The notes beneath the pieces were generated by a model, which worked only from the letters and a program-made list of their open reading frames with translations, was not told where the DNA came from and searched no databases. Shown here in pieces: positions 7,205 to 14,716 of a stretch of DNA of 35,792 nt. Both the position numbers and the translations under genes were made by a program. Origin of the DNA: Candidatus Krumholzibacteriota bacterium (GTDB lineage: Bacteria > Krumholzibacteriota > Krumholzibacteriia > LZORAL124-64-63); assembly GCA_024275485.1 (NCBI GenBank), contig JAJRZA010000007.1, positions 1-35,792 on the forward strand, in the 5' to 3' direction. How positions within the stretch are numbered: position 1 is the first letter of the stretch; the number at the start of each line of letters is the position of its first letter.

Positions 7205-8032
7205 GTTGCCGCCCTTTCGGATCTCCTGCACCATTTTCTCAAAACTTGCAGAATCAGACCTATCGGACCAACGCCCCAAATCCTCAAGGGCCTCTACCAA
7301 CGAATCGCGCACCGATCGTGCATGGGGATTCTCTTTTTGAATCGCCGCATAGGTGGCAGGGTCTCCATCAGTGATGATCTTGATCAAATCGGAAACCGGT
7401 CCGGACACCGGTGTAGCCAAGGCTTCCAGGGTTTCATTCGGCACTCCCGATCGTGCAGCAGCCCTTCCCATGGCCAGCAGGATGGCATGCACGCCGGCCT
7501 GCATCACTGCCGAAGCCCGATCATGATCTTCCGTGTCCATGGGCACAACTTTACAGCCCCAGGTTTTGATCATGGTCAAAAAATCCGCAGCGAGGGCACC
7601 CTCCTTGACCGGAATCACAGCCATGGTCAGGCCGGAAAATTCACCCCGGGGAGCGAACATGGGGTGCAAACTGAGATACTCCCCCGCGAAACCGGCCACC
7701 GCCGCCCGCTGAGTCACTTCTGTTTTGATGGAAAGAATGTCCAGGCAAAGGGAATCGGCTGCCAGCAGCCCGGCTGCATGGTCCAACCACCACAAGGCCG
7801 CCTTGGTTGGAACACAAAGCAAAACCAGGGAGGATTGGCTCAGCCACAAATCCGCCTCGGTGCTCGAAGAACTTTCAGGCACCAGGGCAAATTTGTCACC
7901 GGTTGGTGAATCATCAACCCCGCCGACCAGATCAATACCATGGATGGCCCAGCCATCAACGCGCAATTTTTCGGCAAACATTCGCCCAAAACCGCCATTC
8001 GCCCCAACAATGGTCGCCTTTTTCATTTTCAT
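7193..8032 (-). CDS. tyrA: Prephenate dehydrogenase (tyrosine biosynthesis)
   Basis: TyrA oxidatively decarboxylates prephenate to 4-hydroxyphenylpyruvate with NAD(P). The 279-residue protein opens with a Rossmann fold (KKATIVGANGGFGRMFAEKL, glycines at about 10-15). It has LVLLCVPTKAALWWL in the second strand region and the family signature LSLHPMFAP near residue 140; the helical C-terminal domain follows (QAGVHAILLAMGRA). There is no fused chorismate mutase and no C-terminal ACT domain, so chorismate mutase activity must come from elsewhere, most simply from the divergent fusion gene. ATG 8032 has AGGA six bases upstream. The last few residues (RKGGNSRC) run into a direct repeat and may not be the ancestral end. 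Arogenate as substrate cannot be excluded. Confidence 0.88.
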   Translation of the reverse strand: MKMKKATIVGANGGFGRMFAEKLRVDGWAIHGIDLVGGVDDSPTGDKFALVPESSSSTEADLWLSQSSLVLLCVPTKAALWWLDHAAGLLAADSLCLDILSIKTEVTQRAAVAGFAGEYLSLHPMFAPRGEFSGLTMAVIPVKEGALAADFLTMIKTWGCKVVPMDTEDHDRASAVMQAGVHAILLAMGRAAARSGVPNETLEALATPVSGPVSDLIKIITDGDPATYAAIQKENPHARSVRDSLVEALEDLGRWSDRSDSASFEKMVQEIRKGGNSRC

Positions 8033-8142
8033 CGTTTATCCTCTCCCAATCGCATCCTTGGACTGATTTGTCTTCAGTATACACCACCCGGCCCGAAACT
8101 GAACAAAGACCCTGAAATCGGTCCCTGTTTTTGAGGATGATC

Positions 8143-10164
8143 ATGAAAAAAATCGATGCCGCCCGACAAAATCTGGACCGACTGGACTCCCAGCTGCTGG
8201 ACATCCTGGCCAAACGCATCGAGATAGTGCGGGAAATTGGTGAGATCAAAGCCAACCAGGGCCTTCAGGTGCTGGATGTGCAACGCGAGCGCGCCCTGCT
8301 GACCAGCATTCTGGAGAAAGCCGAAAAGCGTCATTTGAGCCAACATTTCGTGGCCCAGATTTTCCGGCAAATGATCCGCTACGGACGCAACACCCAGGAG
8401 TCGATCCTCACTCCCCTGACCCATGAATCACCCGTGGTGCAATACCAGGGCACGCGCGGGGCATTCAGTTGGCTGGCCGCCCGCAAGTATTTTTCCGTCA
8501 GGCACACTGACTTCCGCATGGCTGGATCGCACACCTATCAGGAAGCCATCGATGCGGTCAGCAGTGGAACATCCGCCTACGCGGTGCTGCCCCTGGAAAA
8601 CAGTCTGGCCGGATCATTTCACGAGGTGATCGACTTGGTGGCCAAGAGTCCGTGCAGCATTGTGGGCGAAGAAATCATCCCCATCGACTTGTGCCTGGTG
8701 GCTTTGCCCGGGGCTCAGGTCAGCGACCTGGAAGTCATCTACAGTCACCCGGTTGTTCTGCAGCAATGCGCCCGTTTCCTGGGCACTCTCGACGGTGTTC
8801 AAACCACCGCCCACGAAGACACGGCGGCAGCGGCGGCCAAGGTTCAGGCAGACGGCCTCAAAAGCCAGGGCGCCATTGCCTCGCGCCACGCGGCGGAACT
8901 GTGCGACCTGGCCATTCTCAAGGAAGACATTTCCGGTGTCGGGTCCGACATAACACGTTTCGCCATCATTGCCGCCCAGCCGATTTCCGTGGACAACCAT
9001 TTGCCGGCAAAAACCAGCATCGTAGTGAACCTGCCCAACGAAGCGGGTGTGCTCGCAAGTATTGTCAACGCCTTCGGGCAACGTGGCATCAACATGGGAA
9101 AACTCGAATCCAGGCCCAGCGCCGACGGTTCAAGCCTGACCCGGTTCTATATCGAGTTGGACGGCAACGCCGAGAACCCGGTCCTGAAGGAAGCCGTGGA
9201 TTCCGTGCGCCAAATAGCACGCAGCCTACGGGTCCTTGGCTGCTATGTGGATCGGGCCAGACTGGAAAGCGAGTCGGATGATCTGCTGGGCAGGGCAGTG
9301 GACCCGGATCCCGATCCTTCGGCCGTTGAGCTCCATGTATTGCCGGGCAAGACTCCGGCCAGAAAACCCGGGCCCAAAAAACCCACCTTCAAATTCGATT
9401 CCCAACCCAGCGGAGAGCGCTCCATCGTGCAAGTGGGCCAAGCTGCTTTTGGGGACGGAAATTTCCATGTCATCGCCGGTCCCTGTGCGGTGGAAAACCC
9501 CACCCAGCTGGACCTGGCGGCCAGGGATGCCCGCGATGCCGGTGCCGTCGTCCTGCGTGGCGGTGTGTTCAAACCCCGCACCTCACCCTACTCTTTTCAG
9601 GGTCTGGGCTGGGAAGGACTGCGCCTCTTGCGTGAAGCCGGCGACAAGTACGATCTGCCCATCGTCACCGAGGTGATGGCCACCGAGCAGGTGGGCCGGG
9701 TGGCCGAGTTGGCCGACATGCTGCAAATAGGGGCTCGCAATATGCAGAATTTTGATCTGCTGCGGGAAGTTGGCCGCACCGACCGGCCGATTCTGCTCAA
9801 ACGAGGACTGATGGCCAGCATTGATGAGTTGTTGATGGCCGCGGAATACATCATGTCCCAGGGAAATTTCCAGGTGGTCCTGTGCGAACGGGGAATTCGT
9901 ACTTTTGAGACGGCCACCCGCTCGACCCTGGATTTGTCGGCTGTACCTGTCTTGCAAGAGCGCACACACCTGCCCATTTGCGTGGATCCAAGCCACGCAG
10001 CCGGACGCAAGGCCCTTGTGGCCCCGTTGGCCCGGGGGGCCCGTGCCGTTGGCGCAGACAGCATCATGGTGGAAATCCATCCAGACCCCGCCAACGCCCT
10101 TTGCGATGGTCCTCAGGCACTGTCTGCCCTGGAGTTGGCGAATTTGATCGCCGAACTGAAATAG
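8143..10164 (+). CDS. Chorismate mutase / prephenate dehydratase / ACT / DAHP synthase fusion
   Basis: The single 673-residue chain carries four modules. Residues 1-86 are an AroQ-type chorismate mutase (ARQNLDRLDSQLLDILAKR). Residues 98-276 are prephenate dehydratase, with QGTRGAFSWLAA, LPLENSLAGSFHEVIDL, SHPVVLQQC and the catalytic TRF at about 271-273. Residues 290-370 are an ACT domain with the phenylalanine-binding ESRP at about 322-325. After a proline- and lysine-rich linker (about 375-425), residues 426-673 are a class I-beta DAHP synthase (HVIAGPCAVEN, GGVFKPRTSPYSF, LLKRG, CVDPSHAAG, VEIHPDP). It would make DAHP from PEP and erythrose 4-phosphate, turn chorismate into prephenate, and prephenate into phenylpyruvate. 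All domains look intact. ATG 8143 is chosen because TGAGGA lies five bases upstream. It is divergent from tyrA. Confidence 0.93.
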   Translation: MKKIDAARQNLDRLDSQLLDILAKRIEIVREIGEIKANQGLQVLDVQRERALLTSILEKAEKRHLSQHFVAQIFRQMIRYGRNTQESILTPLTHESPVVQYQGTRGAFSWLAARKYFSVRHTDFRMAGSHTYQEAIDAVSSGTSAYAVLPLENSLAGSFHEVIDLVAKSPCSIVGEEIIPIDLCLVALPGAQVSDLEVIYSHPVVLQQCARFLGTLDGVQTTAHEDTAAAAAKVQADGLKSQGAIASRHAAELCDLAILKEDISGVGSDITRFAIIAAQPISVDNHLPAKTSIVVNLPNEAGVLASIVNAFGQRGINMGKLESRPSADGSSLTRFYIELDGNAENPVLKEAVDSVRQIARSLRVLGCYVDRARLESESDDLLGRAVDPDPDPSAVELHVLPGKTPARKPGPKKPTFKFDSQPSGERSIVQVGQAAFGDGNFHVIAGPCAVENPTQLDLAARDARDAGAVVLRGGVFKPRTSPYSFQGLGWEGLRLLREAGDKYDLPIVTEVMATEQVGRVAELADMLQIGARNMQNFDLLREVGRTDRPILLKRGLMASIDELLMAAEYIMSQGNFQVVLCERGIRTFETATRSTLDLSAVPVLQERTHLPICVDPSHAAGRKALVAPLARGARAVGADSIMVEIHPDPANALCDGPQALSALELANLIAELK

Positions 10165-10188
10165 CCATCAGTCCTGGTACGGCTGTCT

Positions 10189-12873
10189 CTACTTGCCTCC
10201 CGCCGGCGAAACACCGTCGCAGCCACAGTTTCCATCATCGTCTATTTCGTTCATCGGCGGCGGATACTCGCAACAGCCGTTGCCGTCGAAATCCACGAAT
10301 GTCAAGCACGCGAAGGGATCCAGTCCATCGTTGTCCTCCACCGGATCGTTCATCAGTCCACCGAGAGGCCAGCCGTCGATGAAGGAGTTGCACTGCATGG
10401 TATTGCCCTCAATGTGCAGCGGTCCCTGCACGATGAAGATGTTACCCGCCAGCATCAGGTTGTCGTCTGCGTAGACCGTGCCGGTGCCGATAAACAGGCA
10501 ACCCGAGGCCTGGGAGGCGTTGAACGTATTGCCGGTGATGGTCGTGCTGCCGGTCATCTCGCCACTGGTCAAGGCGAATCCTGCGCCCGAGCCGCAGGTG
10601 ACGGTGTTGCCGGTGACGCTGGTCTGGCCGCTGATACCCAGACCGATGGCCACGGCCCCGCCGTTGGTGACGTTCATCTGGTTGTCCGAGATGGTGTTTG
10701 TACCCGTGCATTCGACCAGACCAAGGCCGGCTCCGGTGAAATTGTTGTCACTGACGGTGACCGCGGCGGAACAATCATTGATCGATACCGCCGCCCCGCC
10801 GCCACTTTGGGTAATCGTGCAGCCTTCGATGGTCACGGGCACGTCGACCTGGTTGATGTCCAGGTGGGCGCTGCCGCTGAAGGTCAAGGTCGCGCCATTG
10901 AAGACGATGGCGGCCGTGTCCACCTTGTGGAGCGGACTGCGCATTCCGGGAGGGGCGTTCCACCCCGGCAATTGCCGCTTGAGGTAGTCGTAATCGCCAA
11001 TTGCAATGGACTTGCCGCCGGAGAAGTTGGCCCCCTCACCGAACTCGATGAAGGCGAAGGCCGCCCGTGGGAAGTTCACTTGCAAGTCGTCGTCGAAGCT
11101 CACGCCGATGCCCTCGACCTTCACACCGGCCCGCCAGTCATCCACTTCTAGATAGGCCTTGCCGTGGAAAGTGGCGTCGAAGATCCGCAGGTTCAACACA
11201 TCCTTGTCGATGTGGGCCCGGAACTCGGCGTTCAAACTGCAATTTTCGCTCAGTTCGATCTTGGTTCGACCGCTGAAGCCGAAGCCCAGGTCACCGCCCA
11301 CGAACAGGTTGGAGAAGTACATGTTGACGTTGGTGTCCTCGAAGTTGTCGTAGAGGTCGACCGTGAAGGCATCGTCGATGTGGTCGTCGGTGGAGTTCCA
11401 CTCGAAGGCCAGTTCCTGGATTATCTGGACACCCGCCACCAGGATGCTGTTGGCCGTCTGGTCCAGCGAATCGATGCGGAAGGTGCCGAGGCCGACGTTG
11501 ATCTGCCCGTCACCCAGGTCATTGGTGCGCAGGACGAGTTCCAGTTCACCGGTTCCCTTGGCTCCGATGGCGGCCGAAGTAAACAGGTTGTTGCGCACAG
11601 TCCAGGTGGTGGCGCCGTCAACAGGGGAATCCACCTCGAAATCGGGATTCGAGTTGTGGTTTTCCACCACCAATTGGCTGTTCAATGCGAAGGCCGTGCG
11701 AACATAGAGGTTCTCCAGGTTGTTGGCGTCGAAGCGTAGGGTGGCGCCGCCGCTGAGGTAACCCTCGCCGGCTGCGGCGATACCCGTGCCGCTGTTGTTG
11801 ATCACGTTGTAGGAATAGGCGTTGGACACTCCGGCGTTGAAGTACCAGTCCAGGTTGCCGTCGAAGGCGTTGCCCTGGAAATTGGCACCACCGGCGGACC
11901 CTTTCTGCCTCTCGAGCCCCTTGTAGGCCGGGTCACCGGCGGGGAAGGGCGCACTCTTGAGGCCGCCGATGGCGACGACCGTGCCGGCGGGCAACGAATT
12001 GTTGCGGAGGTCCAGATTCTGGTTCGCGTTGATGAGCAGGCCACCGGCGTTGATCACGGTGAAGCCGTTCAGGGCGAAGGCACCCGCAGCCGAGACCACC
12101 AACGGATTGCTGCCGGGACCGGCCAATGCACAACTGTAGCCGTCGTCCATCACCAGTTGCAGGAAGAACGAAAAGCTGAGCGATTCTACCGTCTGGGTGG
12201 TGTTGGTCTGAATGATGATACGGCCGATATCTTCGTAGTCCAGGTTGGAATTCAGGTAGGCCAGAGCCTCGGCCAGGGTTGCGTATTGGGTCGAATCTCC
12301 CGGCGCAGGGTTGTCCAGCACATAGACAGCCGTGCTGTCGCTCAGGTCGTCGCCGCCGCCGCCCATGACTCCGTAGATGCTGAAATGAGTGACGCTGTCA
12401 CTGACGGTGTGGGCCAGGCTGTCCACCTCGCTGTTCGGGCTCACCAACCAGGTGTCGCCCGAAAGGTAGGCCAGCCGCAAATCCGCCTGGGCCTCACCCT
12501 TCATCAACTGGGCCGGGTCGTAGTCAATCAACAGCGCCACCGGCAAAGTGAACTGGGTGGAATCCGGGCCGCACTCGTAGACCGTGCCGGCCATGGGACC
12601 GACCGGAAAGCTGGCCATCGGTTCGATGGTTATGTCGGTGTCCACAACCAGGGCGCCGGACGGGATGACGACGCTGACGTTTCCGTCTTCCGAGGTGGCC
12701 GTACCGCCGGCAATCCCGATGGTATTGCCGTCACCGTCGTTATCCCCTGGATCTGGCGCCATGCCACCATCGTCGTCGCCACCGCAGCCAACAACCAGCA
12801 GGGCCACAACCAGGGTTGTCAGGACCAGAATCGATATGGGATGGATATTTCTTGGGGATGAATTGGAATTCAT
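10189..12873 (-). CDS. Large lipoprotein with ZU5-like and beta-helix regions
   Basis: The 894-residue protein starts with a lipoprotein signal ending LLVVGC (Cys 30) and an acidic, glycine-rich spacer (GGDDDGGMAPDPGDNDGDG). Residues about 52-175 (GGTATSEDGNVSVVIPSGAL ... TITIEP-like strands ... VTHFSIYGVM) resemble a ZU5-type domain as found in bacterial surface proteins. The rest, to about 850, is made of short beta turns with N-rich rungs (LDLRNNSLPAG, VSDNNFTGAG, ITGNTFNASQ), the pattern of a right-handed beta-helix. The end is cysteine-rich (DFDGNGCCEYP, DDDGNCGCDG) and recalls a calcium-binding or metal-binding tail. It has no FlgD-like sorting domain, consistent with lipid anchoring. 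ATG 12873 has AAGGGA seven bases upstream. The function is unknown; adhesion or substrate binding is possible. Confidence 0.8.
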   Translation of the reverse strand: MNSNSSPRNIHPISILVLTTLVVALLVVGCGGDDDGGMAPDPGDNDGDGNTIGIAGGTATSEDGNVSVVIPSGALVVDTDITIEPMASFPVGPMAGTVYECGPDSTQFTLPVALLIDYDPAQLMKGEAQADLRLAYLSGDTWLVSPNSEVDSLAHTVSDSVTHFSIYGVMGGGGDDLSDSTAVYVLDNPAPGDSTQYATLAEALAYLNSNLDYEDIGRIIIQTNTTQTVESLSFSFFLQLVMDDGYSCALAGPGSNPLVVSAAGAFALNGFTVINAGGLLINANQNLDLRNNSLPAGTVVAIGGLKSAPFPAGDPAYKGLERQKGSAGGANFQGNAFDGNLDWYFNAGVSNAYSYNVINNSGTGIAAAGEGYLSGGATLRFDANNLENLYVRTAFALNSQLVVENHNSNPDFEVDSPVDGATTWTVRNNLFTSAAIGAKGTGELELVLRTNDLGDGQINVGLGTFRIDSLDQTANSILVAGVQIIQELAFEWNSTDDHIDDAFTVDLYDNFEDTNVNMYFSNLFVGGDLGFGFSGRTKIELSENCSLNAEFRAHIDKDVLNLRIFDATFHGKAYLEVDDWRAGVKVEGIGVSFDDDLQVNFPRAAFAFIEFGEGANFSGGKSIAIGDYDYLKRQLPGWNAPPGMRSPLHKVDTAAIVFNGATLTFSGSAHLDINQVDVPVTIEGCTITQSGGGAAVSINDCSAAVTVSDNNFTGAGLGLVECTGTNTISDNQMNVTNGGAVAIGLGISGQTSVTGNTVTCGSGAGFALTSGEMTGSTTITGNTFNASQASGCLFIGTGTVYADDNLMLAGNIFIVQGPLHIEGNTMQCNSFIDGWPLGGLMNDPVEDNDGLDPFACLTFVDFDGNGCCEYPPPMNEIDDDGNCGCDGVSPAGGK

Positions 12874-13008
12874 GACCAGTCCCTTCGACAGGGGAGATCT
12901 ACTTGGGCAAAATGAGCGGGGTATCGCGTAAAAAATATTACAAGGTTAGTTTTCCAGCCGCAACGTTCCCCCCACATTTGGCCCTGACGATGATTTCATT
13001 GTACACCA

Positions 13009-14556
13009 TCAGGGAACGATAGTCACCCTTTGGGCCTGTTGACGATTTCCAGCCACCACCCGCACCAAATAAACCCCACCTGCAAGATGGTCGGGAAATT
13101 GCAGATAGTGGATTTGACCAGAGGCCAGATCCCGTCCCATGATGCCCACCCGATGCCCGCGCAGATCAAACAAGTCAACCGTGGCCGGAGGCAAACCATC
13201 CGGCAATTCCAAACGAATCGCTTGCCCGGAACCCAGCGCCAGGCCGGTCTGCAACCAACTCGATTCTCCGGCCGGCCCAACACCACTCAATGGTGATTCC
13301 AAGGCAAAGTCCAGCCGAACCCAGCCGTTGGCCACCGTAACGAGCCTGCTCTGGGATTCAAATCCTTCGCAACTGGCCGACACCCTGAAGGTACCATTGG
13401 TGGTGAGACGGTGGTACATGCCATGACCGGCTTCGGTCAGCCGGGGGCCGATCCCGGGTTGATGCATTTCATGGATAATAACCTCCGCCACCAAGGGCTC
13501 GCCATTGGCAAGGTTGGTCACCGAACCCCGCACACCCGGCCCTTCAAGCACACGATCAACCAGGGCCTCACTGCCCCTGGCCACCCTGGCGCCTATGGTG
13601 TCTACCATGGCGCCGGACCACCAGCAATGGTCGGCAATCTCCATGATGAAGGCCAGGGTTCCCGTCTCGCCATACACCCAGCACTGTTCCTTGGGAAGAG
13701 TGCTGTACGCGTAAATTTCGTTGTAGGGACTGCCATCCTCATTGATGGTCGCGGCAGCCCAAAGCTCGGCCACATCTTCAGCAACAGCGCTGTCCGGTCC
13801 CATGCCTCCGCCGCTGGTATCGAGCCAGGGCCAGAAAATGTAGTTGCGCCAGGAGATGGTAACAGGAGAGTGGTAGTCAACCACCACCACCGGTCGCTCC
13901 CGCAGGACAAAATGCCGGATGGCCGCGATTTCCGGTTCGCTGAAAGGGTACGGGCCTTTGTATTTCTGCGAAGCCGGGTCATCTTCGTCGTAGTCATCCC
14001 AGTTCCAGTCCCAGTTGCGATTCAAATCGACGCCGTCCCCGGGAAAATCAATCAGCTCATTGTGGTTGTTGTCGCGCATGGTTTTGCGCCATTCCAACCA
14101 ATTCACACCGCCGCTGAAATTGTGAAGATGGCCGTCAACATTGAGGATGGGCACATAGAACAATTCGAGGCTGTCCACCCGGGCGGTGACCGCTGGATCG
14201 ATGCCATAACCCTGGAGAAGGTTCTCGATGGTTTTCATGATGGCCGTGGTGCCGTTGGGTTCATTGGCATGCAGGGCACCGTGGAAAAGCAGGCGGGGAT
14301 CTTCATTTTCACCGGGGATCTGGTTGCAGATGCAGGCCATGGGGATGTCCGCCCGATCACCGCTGCGACCCAGGGTGGACTGGTGGAAAATATCCGGATA
14401 TTGGGTTTCCCAGGTGTCGAACTGGGCCAGAACCTGGTCGAGACGCCAGTAATTGGGGTCGGGTTGGTCGGCCTGCAGGAAAGTGGGAAAAATCAAGACC
14501 TGGAAAACTACTACCGTTAAAACGAGAAGCAAAATACGAAGGTCATGTTCTGACAA
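13009..14556 (-). CDS. Secreted M14 zinc carboxypeptidase with sorting domain
   Basis: This is a 515-residue exported metallopeptidase. A hydrophobic signal segment (RILLLVLTVVVFQVLIF) precedes the peptidase domain. All M14 active-site residues can be read: zinc ligands in GALHANE (His 96, Glu 99) and DYHSP (His 229), substrate arginine in DLNRNW (Arg 180), and the catalytic glutamate in FIMEIAD (Glu 306). Residues about 340-415 form a carboxypeptidase regulatory-like beta domain (GPGVRGSVTNLANGEPL). The last 80 residues are a FlgD-like sorting domain (TVDLFDLRGHRVG ... GGVYLVRVVAG). It should remove C-terminal residues from peptides outside the cell or on its surface. It lies upstream of the beta-helix lipoprotein on the same strand, about 135 bases apart. 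Confidence 0.92.
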   Translation of the reverse strand: MSEHDLRILLLVLTVVVFQVLIFPTFLQADQPDPNYWRLDQVLAQFDTWETQYPDIFHQSTLGRSGDRADIPMACICNQIPGENEDPRLLFHGALHANEPNGTTAIMKTIENLLQGYGIDPAVTARVDSLELFYVPILNVDGHLHNFSGGVNWLEWRKTMRDNNHNELIDFPGDGVDLNRNWDWNWDDYDEDDPASQKYKGPYPFSEPEIAAIRHFVLRERPVVVVDYHSPVTISWRNYIFWPWLDTSGGGMGPDSAVAEDVAELWAAATINEDGSPYNEIYAYSTLPKEQCWVYGETGTLAFIMEIADHCWWSGAMVDTIGARVARGSEALVDRVLEGPGVRGSVTNLANGEPLVAEVIIHEMHQPGIGPRLTEAGHGMYHRLTTNGTFRVSASCEGFESQSRLVTVANGWVRLDFALESPLSGVGPAGESSWLQTGLALGSGQAIRLELPDGLPPATVDLFDLRGHRVGIMGRDLASGQIHYLQFPDHLAGGVYLVRVVAGNRQQAQRVTIVP

Positions 14557-14655
14557 AATTATTGCTCCCTGGACGATTTCGGGATGGTTCAGTCAGTAGG
14601 GCGAAATTGACAACCAACACCTGATTATAACACATCAATCCCATGTATATTAAAA

Positions 14656-14682
14656 AACCCGGGCAGCAGTGCTGTCCGGGTT
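14656..14682 (-). terminator. Rho-independent terminator of the subtilase operon
   Basis: Minus-strand RNA forms AACCCGGACAGC paired with GCTGCCCGGGTT (one G-U pair, 3-nt loop), followed by a run of six U in all. It lies 35 bases after the subtilase stop at 14717-14719. Confidence 0.85.
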
Positions 14683-14716
14683 CAATATTGAATTCAATAC
14701 CCTCTTGCGCCGGGCA

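Noticed and set aside
8033-8142. Sigma70 promoter between tyrA and the fusion gene
   Set aside because: TTGGAC and TATACA are present but only 14 bases apart, too close for a standard promoter; no better pair was found.
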